Assembly: GCF_018448925.1 (NCBI RefSeq)
Contig: NZ_RCWE01000012.1
Span: 62,001-126,000, forward strand
Source: Photorhabdus akhurstii
GTDB lineage: Bacteria > Pseudomonadota > Gammaproteobacteria > Enterobacterales > Enterobacteriaceae
Length of the DNA: 64,000 nucleotides
Reading direction: 5' to 3'
Shown: positions 33,206 through 43,148 of the stretch, piece by piece
Position numbering within the stretch: the first letter of the stretch is position 1
Layout: the number at the start of each line of letters is the position of its first letter
The notes under the pieces: generated by a model
Seen by the model: the letters and a program-made list of their open reading frames with translations, nothing else
Told to the model about the DNA's origin: nothing
Databases searched by the model: none
Made by a program: the position numbers and the translations under genes

Positions 33206-34186
33206 ATGACTGATATCTTTCGTCCTTTAACCGGAGCCAGTAATCCGCATGTGCAGACACTACTCCCGCGTCTGGTGCGGCGGTATCCTGAACTGCAACC
33301 ATATTGGCAACGACTTAATTTACCGGATAACGATTTTGTTGATCTGGCGTGGAGTGAAGATCCCTCCACCGCAGCACATAAGCCGCGACTGATCCTGTTT
33401 CATGGTCTGGAAGGCAGTTTCCACAGCCCCTATGCCCACGGTTTGCTTCATATCTGCCAAGAAAAAGGCTGGCTTGGCGTTGTCATGCATTTCCGCGGAT
33501 GCAGTGGTGAACCGAACCGCCAAAAGCGTCTCTATCATTCCGGCGAAACAAGCGATGCCCGTTATTTTCTGAACTGGTTAAAACAGACTTACGGTGATGC
33601 ACCCACCTCAGCCGTAGGTTATTCAGTCGGCGGTAATATGTTGGCTTGCTATCTGGCAGAAGAAAAAACAAACGCCCAGATCAGTGCTGCCGTCATTGTT
33701 TCCGCCCCTTTAATGCTGGCAGCCTGTTCCCTTCGGATAGAAAAAGGATTTTCTCAGGTTTATGAACGCTATTTACTTAATAGTCTGAAACGTAATGCCA
33801 CCCGTAAATTATTACGCTACCCCGGTTCCCTCCCCATCAATCTGTCTCAGGTAAAAAGATTGAAACATATTCGAGAATTTGATGAAATTGTAACCGCAAG
33901 AATCCACGGCTTTAAAAATGCAGCGGACTACTACCGCCAGTGTAGCGCTCTGCCGCGTCTGCCTGATATTACTGTGCCACTGCTGATTATTCATGCTAAA
34001 GACGATCCCTTTATGACACCGGAAGTTGTTCCTGATCTCAAAATGTTACCCAAGAATATTGAATACCAAATGACAGAATATGGTGGACATGTGGGCTTTG
34101 TCAGTGGTTCGTTGAAGAAACCACAAATGTGGCTGGAACAACGCATTCCAAATTGGCTGTCATCTTATCTGGAGCAACCACAATGA
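33206..34186 (+). CDS. yheT: Alpha/beta-fold hydrolase YheT
   Basis: Predicted serine hydrolase of the YheT/ABHD1 family. The 326-aa product has [15 protein letters not shown] near the start, the nucleophile elbow [10 protein letters not shown] (Ser about residue 142), an acid in HAKDDPFM and the catalytic His in YGGHVGFV. The substrate is not established. It overlaps yheU by four bases and is normally next to yheS, from which it is separated here by the accessory insert. Confidence 0.93.
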   Translation: MTDIFRPLTGASNPHVQTLLPRLVRRYPELQPYWQRLNLPDNDFVDLAWSEDPSTAAHKPRLILFHGLEGSFHSPYAHGLLHICQEKGWLGVVMHFRGCSGEPNRQKRLYHSGETSDARYFLNWLKQTYGDAPTSAVGYSVGGNMLACYLAEEKTNAQISAAVIVSAPLMLAACSLRIEKGFSQVYERYLLNSLKRNATRKLLRYPGSLPINLSQVKRLKHIREFDEIVTARIHGFKNAADYYRQCSALPRLPDITVPLLIIHAKDDPFMTPEVVPDLKMLPKNIEYQMTEYGGHVGFVSGSLKKPQMWLEQRIPNWLSSYLEQPQ

Positions 34187-34401
34187 TTATTCCGTGGCAA
34201 CAACTGGAGCCAGAAACTCTGTTAAATTTGATAGAGAGTTTTATCCTGCGGGAAGGCACTGACTATGGCGAAGATGAAAAATCGCTGGAACAGAAAGTCA
34301 CTGACATACGCCGTCAGTTGGAACAGGGAGATGTTATGCTGGTGTGGTCTGAACTGCATGAGAGCATCAATATTGTGCCAAAAGAAATGTTCCATTCTTA
34401 A
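34183..34401 (+). CDS. yheU: YheU family protein
   Basis: A 72-aa protein of unknown function ([20 protein letters not shown], then IREGTDYG-like segment [18 protein letters not shown]). The size and context match E. coli YheU between yheT and prkB. I chose the ATG at 34183, which overlaps the yheT stop (ATGA); an upstream GTG-type start at 34129 would sit inside yheT. Confidence 0.92.
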   Translation: MIIPWQQLEPETLLNLIESFILREGTDYGEDEKSLEQKVTDIRRQLEQGDVMLVWSELHESINIVPKEMFHS

Positions 34402-34419
34402 CATTATGGAGTTTACTGT

Positions 34420-35289
34420 ATGTCTGCCAAACATCCGATTATTGCAATTACCGGCTCCAGTGGTGCCGGAACCACCACCACCAGTTTAGCGTTCCGTAAG
34501 ATTTTCCAGCAACTTAACATCAGTGCGGCACAGATAGAGGGAGATAGTTTCCACCGCTACACCCGCCCTGAAATGGATGCCGCAATCCGTAAAGCCAAAG
34601 AGCAAGGCAGGCATATCAGTTATTTTGGGCCGGAAGCCAATGATTTTGGCATGCTGGAAAAAACCATGATTGACTACGGTGAAACCGGTGAAGGCCGCCG
34701 TCGGAAGTACCTTCATACCTATGACGATGCCGTCCCTTACAACCAGCTCCCCGGTACATTTACGCCGTGGGAATCTTTACCCAAGCAGACCGATGTGCTG
34801 TTTTATGAAGGCTTGCACGGTGGCGTTGTCACACCGCAACATAACGTTGCCAGTCATGTTGATCTGCTAGTGGGAGTCGTGCCGATTGTCAACCTTGAAT
34901 GGATACAGAAACTGATCCGCGATACCGGAGAACGAGGGCACTCGCAGGAAGCTGTGATGGATTCCGTCGTGCGTTCTATGGATGATTATATCAACTACAT
35001 TACGCCACAATTCTCGCGAACACATATCAACTTTCAACGTGTCCCCACCGTTGATACATCCAATCCATTTTCAGCTAAAGCCATTCCATCATTGGATGAA
35101 AGTTTTATCGTCATCCGCTTCCGTGATCTGACTCAAATTGATTTCCCATACTTGTTAGCCATGTTACAAGGCTCATTCGTTTCAAGCATTAATACCATCG
35201 TGGTTCCCGGCGGAAAAATGGGATTAGCAATGGAGCTAATTATGACGCCATTGGTACAGCGACTGCTGGAAGGGGGAAAAATTAGTTAA
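34420..35289 (+). CDS. prkB: Phosphoribulokinase-like protein PrkB
   Basis: P-loop kinase homologous to phosphoribulokinase, physiological substrate unknown. The 289-aa product has the P-loop ITGSSGAGTTTTSLAF at residues 9-24 and VLFYEGLHGG (Walker B region) near 127-136. It is the third gene of the conserved yheT-yheU-prkB unit, 18 bases after yheU. Confidence 0.93.
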   Translation: MSAKHPIIAITGSSGAGTTTTSLAFRKIFQQLNISAAQIEGDSFHRYTRPEMDAAIRKAKEQGRHISYFGPEANDFGMLEKTMIDYGETGEGRRRKYLHTYDDAVPYNQLPGTFTPWESLPKQTDVLFYEGLHGGVVTPQHNVASHVDLLVGVVPIVNLEWIQKLIRDTGERGHSQEAVMDSVVRSMDDYINYITPQFSRTHINFQRVPTVDTSNPFSAKAIPSLDESFIVIRFRDLTQIDFPYLLAMLQGSFVSSINTIVVPGGKMGLAMELIMTPLVQRLLEGGKIS

Positions 35290-35352
35290 TCAGCACCTGA
35301 GATAAATCGAGAAAATCCGGCAGTTAAAATTTACGTCTTATATTATTCAGTT

Positions 35353-35392
35353 AAAAAAACAGGTAACTGAGATATTAGTTACCTGTTGTTAT
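35353..35392 (-). terminator. Terminator between prkB and yhfA
   Basis: ACAGGTAACT (35359-35368) pairs perfectly with AGTTACCTGT (35377-35386) across an eight-base loop. On the minus strand it ends in seven T residues, 28 bases past the yhfA stop; on the plus strand the trailing TGTTATTTT is weaker. It can serve both convergent genes. Confidence 0.8.
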
Positions 35393-35414
35393 TTTCCAAC
35401 CAAGAAATAATTTT

Positions 35415-35822
35415 TCAATCTATATCTTTAATTTCAAAACTGTGAGTAATTTCAACTGATTTCCCCAACATCAATGAAACAGAGCAATATTTTTCCGCGG
35501 ACAACATGACGGCGCGTTCCACCGCTTTATCTGCTAAATCCTTACCCGTAACAATAAAATGCAGATTAATATGAGTAAACAAGCGTGGCGCCTCTTCACG
35601 ACGGCGGGAAGTTAATTTTACTTCACAATCTCTTATGTCGTACCTGCCTTTCTGCAAAATAGAAACTACATCAATCGTACTGCAACCACCGGCTGCCATT
35701 AATACCATTTCCATTGGGCTTGGCGCCTTATCGCCGGCATTACCATCCATCATGACCTGATGACCGGAAGATGACTCCCCCAAAAGAGACAATCCTTCAA
35801 CCCATTTTACCCGCGCTTGCAT
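35415..35822 (-). CDS. yhfA: OsmC-like protein YhfA
   Basis: Member of the OsmC/Ohr family, whose characterised members reduce organic peroxides with a cysteine pair. The 135-aa product has one candidate active cysteine in MAAGGCSTIDVVSIL (about 49) and a second in SAEKYCSVSLML (about 113), with an LxLHFIVTGK core strand. Divergent from crp as in E. coli. Function in the cell is not established. Confidence 0.92.
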   Translation of the reverse strand: MQARVKWVEGLSLLGESSSGHQVMMDGNAGDKAPSPMEMVLMAAGGCSTIDVVSILQKGRYDIRDCEVKLTSRRREEAPRLFTHINLHFIVTGKDLADKAVERAVMLSAEKYCSVSLMLGKSVEITHSFEIKDID

Positions 35823-36140
35823 AAATACCTCTTAAGTCGTTCTTTGCATCCAAGCCTACTCTTTCAGTATTAAACTGGCAATCTAATGAGCGGTTTATTA
35901 TGCTGAAACAATACAAGACGAGACAGAAGCCTTTTCCTGTGTTAAAAACAGAAGCGGGCCAAGTATATAGGTTAAGATCAATACGTAAGGCTCAAATTTC
36001 AGATAACCTATATAAAACCCTTATCTGTCGGTTTTTCAACAAACTAATATGTTAAGCTAGTGTCTTTATAAGCCAGCCTGACGAGAAACTTTTAGATTCT
36101 CGTGTTATTTAGGCAGCGATAACAACAGAGGATGAAACGA
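35823..36140. promoter_or_regulatory. yhfA-crp divergent regulatory region
   Basis: A 318-base gene-free stretch that must contain the promoters of yhfA (left) and crp (right). Within the crp leader there is an inverted repeat ACGAGAA / TTCTCGT (36081-36087 and 36097-36103). In E. coli crp is autoregulated and has a divergent transcript here; I did not find a clear CRP site by eye. The crp ribosome-binding site is AGAGGA at 36126-36131. Confidence 0.55.
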
Positions 36141-36773
36141 ATGGTTCTCGGCAAGCCACAAACAGACCCGACTCTTGAATGGTTTTTGTCACACTGCCAT
36201 ATTCATAAATATCCATCTAAAAGTACGCTTATTCATCAAGGCGAAAAAGCAGAGACGCTTTACTACATCGTAAAAGGCTCTGTTGCGGTTTTGATTAAAG
36301 ATGAAGAAGGCAAAGAGATGATCCTCTCCTATTTAAATCAGGGAGATTTCATTGGTGAACTTGGATTATTTGAAGAGGGGCAAGAGCGTACAGCCTGGGT
36401 ACGGGCCAAAAGCGCCTGTGAAGTGGCTGAAATCTCCTACAAAAAATTCCGTCAACTGATTCAGGTAAACCCGGATATTTTGATGCGTTTATCTGCCCAA
36501 ATGGCAAACCGTTTGCAAACAACTTCTGAGAAAGTCGGTAATTTGGCTTTCCTGGATGTTACCGGCCGGATTGCCCAAACTTTATTGAATCTGGCGAAAC
36601 AACCAGATGCAATGACCCACCCGGACGGAATGCAAATCAAAATCACGCGTCAGGAAATTGGTCAGATTGTTGGCTGTTCCCGTGAAACGGTTGGTCGTAT
36701 TCTGAAAATGCTAGAAGATCAAAACTTGATCTCCGCACACGGTAAAACTATTGTCGTCTACGGTACACGTTAA
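36141..36773 (+). CDS. crp: cAMP receptor protein CRP
   Basis: Global regulator that binds DNA when complexed with cAMP. The 210-aa product [20 protein letters not shown]... has the cAMP pocket [20 protein letters not shown] (with the Glu, Arg and Ser/Ala contacts) and the C-terminal helix-turn-helix [20 protein letters not shown], identical to E. coli in the recognition helix. I placed the start at 36141 by homology and spacing to AGAGGA; an ATG at 36132 would add three residues. Spot 42, encoded at 40965-41071, is CRP-repressed in E. coli. Confidence 0.97.
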   Translation: MVLGKPQTDPTLEWFLSHCHIHKYPSKSTLIHQGEKAETLYYIVKGSVAVLIKDEEGKEMILSYLNQGDFIGELGLFEEGQERTAWVRAKSACEVAEISYKKFRQLIQVNPDILMRLSAQMANRLQTTSEKVGNLAFLDVTGRIAQTLLNLAKQPDAMTHPDGMQIKITRQEIGQIVGCSRETVGRILKMLEDQNLISAHGKTIVVYGTR

Positions 36774-36782
36774 CACTTGATT

Positions 36783-36813
36783 AATCAGCGCATAATCCTG
36801 CGCTGATTTTTCT
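36783..36813 (+). terminator. crp terminator
   Basis: AATCAGCGCA (36783-36792) and TGCGCTGATT (36799-36808) form a perfect 10-bp stem with a six-base loop and a TTTC tail, nine bases after the crp stop and just before the convergent argD end. Confidence 0.88.
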
Positions 36814-36822
36814 TGTACTTAA

Positions 36823-38049
<1,227 letters not shown>

Positions 38050-38157
38050 TTATATATACACCATTCAGAAGTGAAATTATAATCACTGAATATGCATAAA
38101 AAATCAAAGATGGGCAAATGAAAAAGGTGGATAAATGAAGAAATTATCGATATCTGG

Positions 38158-38733
38158 TTAATATCTCAGAAAGTTGCTCAGTAACTGGTGACCTTGTTCA
38201 CTGAGAATACTTTCAGGATGGAACTGTACCCCTTCCAACGGTAGAGTGCGATGACGAATGCCCATAATTTCATCGACATTGCCATTATGCTGGCTCCATG
38301 CGGTGACTTCAAATGAGGCCGGTAATGTCTCTGCGGCAATCACCAATGAATGGTAACGCGTCGCGGTTAATGGCCGGTTAAGACCTTTGAACACACCTTG
38401 CTGATTATGGTGAATAGCAGAAGTTTTTCCATGCATCACTTCCCTGGCTTTTACCACGCTGGCGCCAAACGCCTGCCCAATTGCCTGATGCCCAAGGCAA
38501 ACACCAAGAATCGGCAATTTATCCGAAAAATGAGAAATCGCCGCCAGAGAAATTCCGGCTTCATTTGGAGTACAAGGACCTGGGGAAATCACCAAATGAG
38601 TAGGCATCAATCTCTCAATATCTTCAAGTTGCAATTCATCATTGCGCTTAACTAAAACATCTGTACCCAATTCACAAAAATATTGATATAAGTTATACGT
38701 AAAAGAATCATAGTTATCTATTATTAGTAACAT
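38158..38733 (-). CDS. pabA: Aminodeoxychorismate synthase glutaminase component
   Basis: Class I glutamine amidotransferase supplying ammonia to PabB for p-aminobenzoate and folate. The 191-aa product has [20 protein letters not shown], the nucleophile in [11 protein letters not shown] (Cys about 79) and the His-Glu pair in [10 protein letters not shown]. Upstream fic and yhfG of the E. coli arrangement are not present. Confidence 0.95.
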   Translation of the reverse strand: MLLIIDNYDSFTYNLYQYFCELGTDVLVKRNDELQLEDIERLMPTHLVISPGPCTPNEAGISLAAISHFSDKLPILGVCLGHQAIGQAFGASVVKAREVMHGKTSAIHHNQQGVFKGLNRPLTATRYHSLVIAAETLPASFEVTAWSQHNGNVDEIMGIRHRTLPLEGVQFHPESILSEQGHQLLSNFLRY

Positions 38734-38977
38734 AGGAGTCTATCCTACTCATTTTTATCGCTGTATTTGTTGCCCTGCCACTCCTGCAATTTGTTTATCC
38801 TGCACAACATGGCTCCAGGTAAAACGGCCTCGCGACAACGGGGCGGCTATCATAGCACATCAATATTTGTAGCATAGTATAACAAAATCGATGGCTATTT
38901 TTTCCTCAACCAACTTACTCTCATACCCTACAAAACATAGGCTCTATTTTGATATTCAATAAGTAAAGGTAATTGTT

Positions 38978-39328
38978 ATGAAGACAAAACTGATTATAGC
39001 ATCTCTTTTTTTGCTGTCCTTCTCCACGCTAGCTGTTACCAAAACTGCTAACATTTTCTTCCCGGAAAAAGGGGTGGTTTGTGATAAAAAAGGAAAATAT
39101 TGCTCTGATCAACAAGGGATATCGATAAAATTAACCGAAAGGTATTTAGGGAAAAAAGCCGCAGGACGCCTGAAAAAAGAGTTTGGTGATGGGCAATATA
39201 TTGACTTTTCATCTTACACTTTAAGTAATGGGGTACATTGTGAGAGTAAAGAGAAAAAATGTTACAAAGACAGATATTATCCACAAACCGAAGTAAATAA
39301 AGAATTTACCCAAAAGATGTATGAATAA
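38978..39328 (+). CDS. Secreted YcgJ-like (Fels-1 prophage protein-like) protein
   Basis: A 116-aa protein with a cleavable signal peptide (MKTKLIIASLFLLSFSTLAV) and four cysteines in two pairs: VVCDKKGKYCSDQQGISIKL and VHCESKEKKCYKDRYY. The pattern CDK..C...GIS..LT..YLG resembles the YcgJ family, recognised from memory and unverified. The mature protein is basic and probably periplasmic with disulfides, which DsbA (encoded at 50548) would form. It has no operon partner. Confidence 0.65.
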   Translation: MKTKLIIASLFLLSFSTLAVTKTANIFFPEKGVVCDKKGKYCSDQQGISIKLTERYLGKKAAGRLKKEFGDGQYIDFSSYTLSNGVHCESKEKKCYKDRYYPQTEVNKEFTQKMYE

Positions 39329-39414
39329 CGGCGAAACTGGCCTTCATTTAATGCAGGCCAGTTTTTCAATCTGATGAGAGTTAACTAGAAACTACCACAA
39401 TCAAGATAATAAAA

Positions 39415-39984
39415 TTAAGGAATAATCTCCGCAGATAGAATAACGACAGGCTTAACCGGCACATTCTGATATGGACCAACGTTTCCCGTTTTGACTTGAG
39501 AGATTTTATCCACAACATCCATGCCTTTTACGACCTTACCAAATACTGCATAACCAAAGTCACGCTGACCGTGATCAAGGAAAGCATTATCCGCTACATT
39601 AATAAAGAATTGGCTGGTAGCACTATCTTTATCGGCGGTACGTGCCATAGAGATAGTTCCGCGTAAATTACGCAGTCCATTATCTGCCTCATTTTTAATA
39701 GCGGCTTTAGTCGCTTTTTGCTGTAAATCTTTGGTAAAACCGCCACCCTGCACCATAAATCCAGGGATTACCCGATGGAAGATTGTATTGTTGTAATAAC
39801 CCTCATTGACGTATTCAATAAAGTTTTTCGTTGTAATTGGTGCTTTCTGGTCATTTAATTCCAGTTCAATATTACCCTCCGTTGTGGTCAGCTTCACATG
39901 GGTTTCTCCCACAGCCAAAGCCAGAGGCGCCATTGCGCTCAGAGAACATGCAGTTACAAGTGCTACTAAAATACGTTTAAACAT
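39415..39984 (-). CDS. ppiA: Periplasmic peptidyl-prolyl cis-trans isomerase A
   Basis: Cyclophilin-type proline isomerase of the periplasm. The 189-aa product has a signal peptide ([20 protein letters not shown]) and the cyclophilin core with [29 protein letters not shown] and [14 protein letters not shown]. It is the last gene of the 75-min E. coli block in this window; the next gene, engB, belongs to another E. coli region. Confidence 0.96.
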   Translation of the reverse strand: MFKRILVALVTACSLSAMAPLALAVGETHVKLTTTEGNIELELNDQKAPITTKNFIEYVNEGYYNNTIFHRVIPGFMVQGGGFTKDLQQKATKAAIKNEADNGLRNLRGTISMARTADKDSATSQFFINVADNAFLDHGQRDFGYAVFGKVVKGMDVVDKISQVKTGNVGPYQNVPVKPVVILSAEIIP

Positions 39985-40291
39985 TCTGGGTTCCTATATT
40001 ATTAAGGTCAACAACACAAATTAAATCAATTCTAATAATCTCTTCAACATCGTGCTCAATATTTACCTACATTTACGCTATCAATCGACGGGGGCTTTAA
40101 AGAAAAATTTATCCTTTCAATAATAGGTTAGATTTTATTTCACAAACCGGATCACCATCGGTAACAAAATAGCAAGCTTGGTTCAACCCATCAGAAATAT
40201 GTCATTATTTTTAATCCTGTCAACCAACAGTGGCTATCGGTATAATCTCCTTTGCCATATATTCAGTGCATTTCTCAGGGAGATAATCATT
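39985..40291. promoter_or_regulatory. ppiA-engB divergent intergenic region
   Basis: A 307-base gene-free stretch at the joint of two blocks that are far apart in E. coli. It should contain the ppiA and engB promoters. I saw no hairpin terminator, tRNA or insertion-sequence end that would explain the rearrangement. Confidence 0.5.
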
Positions 40292-40924
40292 TTGACCATC
40301 AAAAACCACAACTATCATATGACCCGTTTCATCACGAGTGCACCTGATATTCGCCATCTGCCTCAAGATATGGGCATTGAAGTCGCGTTTGCCGGTCGCT
40401 CAAATGCAGGTAAATCTAGCGCTCTGAATGCTCTGACAAAACAGAAAAGCCTCGCCCGTACCAGTAAAACCCCTGGCCGAACTCAACTCATCAATCTATT
40501 CGAAGTAGAAGAAGGTATTCGCTTGGTTGACTTACCGGGTTATGGCTATGCCGAAGTGCCGGAAGAGATGAAACGCAAATGGCAAAAAGCATTGGGTGAA
40601 TATCTGCAAAAACGCGAATGCCTGATCGGACTGGTCGTACTAATGGATATCCGTCACCCATTGAAAGATCTTGATCAGCAGATGATCCAATGGGCAGTTG
40701 CAATGCAGGTACCGGTTATGGTGTTGTTGACTAAAGCCGACAAATTGGCGTCTGGCGCCCGCAAAAGTCAACTAAATAAAGTTCGTGACGCCCTACTGGC
40801 GCTTAATGGGGATATTCAAGTGGAATATTTCTCGACCCCGAAAAAAATCGGTATCGATAAACTACAACAAAAACTGGATATATGGTTCAGCCAGAAAGCC
40901 GCTCAAGTTGAAAACCATAGTTAA
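40292..40924 (+). CDS. engB: Ribosome biogenesis GTPase EngB (YihA)
   Basis: Essential GTPase for large-subunit assembly. The 210-aa product has P-loop [15 protein letters not shown]2 region [10 protein letters not shown]3 DLPGYG and G4 LTKADKL. The best start is TTG at 40292 (first residues [20 protein letters not shown]): it has AGGGAGA at 40276-40283 and its N-terminus matches E. coli; the first internal ATG is at 40319. Convergent with spf, with the shared hairpin of spf between them. Confidence 0.94.
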   Translation: MTIKNHNYHMTRFITSAPDIRHLPQDMGIEVAFAGRSNAGKSSALNALTKQKSLARTSKTPGRTQLINLFEVEEGIRLVDLPGYGYAEVPEEMKRKWQKALGEYLQKRECLIGLVVLMDIRHPLKDLDQQMIQWAVAMQVPVMVLLTKADKLASGARKSQLNKVRDALLALNGDIQVEYFSTPKKIGIDKLQQKLDIWFSQKAAQVENHS

Positions 40925-40964
40925 TCCATCCTTTCTTTATACACTTACGTGTTAAATTCAGTTG

Positions 40965-41071
40965 AAAAAAATGCCCCAGTCAAAATTGACTGGGGCAGCT
41001 AATATTCAGCTAAATCCGATTACGTGAAGTAAAAGGTCTGAAAGATAGAACATCTTACCTCTGTACCCTAC
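40965..41071 (-). ncRNA. spf: Spot 42 small RNA
   Basis: The minus strand from 41071 begins GTAGGGTACAGAGGTAAGAT and continues with the Spot 42 body including CTTCACGTAATCGGATT, closely matching E. coli Spot 42. It ends in the terminator hairpin GCCCCAGTCAA..TTGACTGGGGC (40973-40996) and a run of T at 40965-40970. Spot 42 is an Hfq-dependent repressor of secondary carbon-source genes and is repressed by CRP-cAMP in E. coli. The -10 box TAGAGT is at 41079-41084. It is separated from polA by the RCC1-repeat gene. Confidence 0.95.
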
Positions 41072-41084
41072 GCCAATAACTCTA

Positions 41085-41665
41085 CCCTATTTTATTTCTT
41101 AGAAAAAGCCTTTTTGTAATTTATTTTCAGAAATTACCTCGATTCAGCCGGTAATTTTGTTCATTTTGACGCCATTAAATGTAGTTTAATTACATATTTA
41201 TGCGATCTGGATCTAATATGCATTACATGGACAACAAATCAGTACTAATGAGTACAAAAAATATTACATTAGTTATGTTGACTTTACAGCAATACATGAA
41301 CTTAAAACCGCCAAGTAACCTTTTCACATTACACTTATCTACCTCTAGGTCAGTAATATTGCTAAATGGAAAAACAAAAATTGCTCTGTTTTACTCACAA
41401 CTGAAGCCATGTTTTAACTCCGCTAATGAAACAATGAAAATGTAAAAAACATTACAAAAATGTAATATTAAGGTTACAAGAACACATCTTTAAACAACCT
41501 TCCAATTTCTTCACTTTTTAAATCTATCTACTAATATTAATTAGGAAAAATATAGAATCTATATAAATACCATAAAGCAGTTATTTTTGGTGAATAATTC
41601 CCATGAAAAAGCGTAAACCCCTGTGGGAAAAATAAATCCGATACAACCTTAACCAGGAGAATAAT
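41085..41665. other. 581-bp stretch upstream of the RCC1-repeat gene
   Basis: AT-rich, without a convincing gene. It contains the upstream part of the spf promoter and the leader of the RCC1-repeat gene, with a ribosome-binding site CAGGAGA at about 41655-41661. An 81-codon frame at 41200-41445 lacks a ribosome-binding site and protein-like composition, so I do not call it. Confidence 0.5.
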
Positions 41666-42988
41666 ATGAATCAACATAACGATTCCTCAATGGACACGGA
41701 TGTCGGGAACCACCTCAAAGAAAGGGATGATAAATACAACGTCTATGGCAATAATAATCAAGATAACACCGTCGTCGCTAATGAAGCTGCCGCCGCCATG
41801 TTGCTGCAAAATCGCAATGTAATTGCCTGGGGGTTGCCAAACTTTGGCGGTCAGGTTCCTCCTGCAATTTCCCAGCTACAGGATATCGTCAGCCTGCGTA
41901 CAACGGGAAGCGCATTCGCCGCCTTACGTCTGGATGGCAGTGTGGTCGCTTGGGGGAATCAAAGCGTTGGTGGCTACGTTCCACCCAATATTGCCGAATT
42001 ACGGGATATCGTCAGCCTAAGTTCAACAGCTTACGCATTCGCTGCCCTACGGGCAGACCGCAGTGTAGTCGTCTGGGGAGATCTACGTTACGGAGGGCAA
42101 CTCCCGCCAGAAATTGTTGGAGCGCAGGATATCGTTAGTCTAACGCCAATATCTAATGCTTTTATGGCCCTACGTGCAGATCGCAGCGTCGTCACTTGGG
42201 GAAAATTTTGGGAAACACCACTTCCTCCCCGAATTGCACAACTACAGGATATCGTCGACCTGGCTGTTACAGACGGGCCATTCTCATCCTTAGCTGTCTT
42301 GCGAGCAAATCGCAGCGTGCTCGCCTGTGGGTACAATCTTAGTGGTGGTCAACTTCCTCCTGAAATTGCTCAATTACAAGACATCGTTAGCTTGAACTCA
42401 ACAGGGTTTTCATTTGCAGCCCTACGTGCTAACCGCAGTGTAGTTGCTTGGGGGAGTGGAGCCGTTAGCGGTACAGTTCCGCCAGAAATCGCCAAACTAC
42501 AGGATATTGTTAGCATAAGTGCAACAGGAGATACTTATGCAGCCTTGAGATCAGATCGCAGCGTCGTCGCCTGGGGTTCCCTTAATAGCGGCGGCCAAGT
42601 TCCGTCAGAAATTGCCAAATTAAAAGATATCGTCAGCCTATATCCAACGGCAAGCGCGTTCGCAGCTTTAAGAACAAACCGCAGCGTCGTCGCTTGGGGC
42701 AATGCATATAGCGCTGGCCAAGTTCCTCCCGAAATTGCCCAATTACAGGATATTGTTAGCATAAGTGCAACAAGCGGTTCATATGCAGCCCTGCGTACTA
42801 ATCACAGTGTCGTTGCCTGGGGTTGGAAGGAAGGTTATACAGGCAGCCCAGTCCCACCCGAAATTGCCCAATTACGGGATATTGTCAGCGTGACAGGGAC
42901 CGGAAATACATTCGCCGCCTGGCGGGCAGATGGCCGAAGAGTAGCTTGGGGAGGCTGGGAGAATAAACCACGAGGTGAATACAATTAG
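41666..42988 (+). CDS. RCC1-like repeat protein, nine repeats
   Basis: A 440-aa protein of an N-terminal polar segment (residues 1-50) followed by nine ~41-residue repeats and a partial tenth. Each repeat has the form VVAWG..xxGGQVPPEIAQL then QDIVSLxxT and AFAALRADRS. The VxAWG and ALR strands are typical of RCC1/beta-propeller blades, though nine full repeats exceed the usual seven. No signal peptide or enzyme motif is present. Function unknown; eukaryotic RCC1 is a Ran exchange factor and some bacterial pathogens secrete RCC1-like effectors, so a host-directed or contact role is conceivable. Inserted between spf and polA, which are adjacent in E. coli. Confidence 0.85.
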   Translation: MNQHNDSSMDTDVGNHLKERDDKYNVYGNNNQDNTVVANEAAAAMLLQNRNVIAWGLPNFGGQVPPAISQLQDIVSLRTTGSAFAALRLDGSVVAWGNQSVGGYVPPNIAELRDIVSLSSTAYAFAALRADRSVVVWGDLRYGGQLPPEIVGAQDIVSLTPISNAFMALRADRSVVTWGKFWETPLPPRIAQLQDIVDLAVTDGPFSSLAVLRANRSVLACGYNLSGGQLPPEIAQLQDIVSLNSTGFSFAALRANRSVVAWGSGAVSGTVPPEIAKLQDIVSISATGDTYAALRSDRSVVAWGSLNSGGQVPSEIAKLKDIVSLYPTASAFAALRTNRSVVAWGNAYSAGQVPPEIAQLQDIVSISATSGSYAALRTNHSVVAWGWKEGYTGSPVPPEIAQLRDIVSVTGTGNTFAAWRADGRRVAWGGWENKPRGEYN

Positions 42989-43148
42989 CTTAACCATGAA
43001 CATGACTCATAACCACTTAGCATGTTAGGTCGTCAAAGAGAGGAAAGGCTTAACATACTGCGTTGGCATCAGGAAGAACCAATGTCCCAACGCAGTTGCT
43101 GATGTTTTTAACGTATTAGCTTAACCTATCACTTATCAAACTGGCATA

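Noticed and set aside
41200-41445. 81-codon frame upstream of the RCC1-repeat gene
   Set aside because: No ribosome-binding site, unusual composition and no recognisable motif; likely chance in AT-rich DNA.
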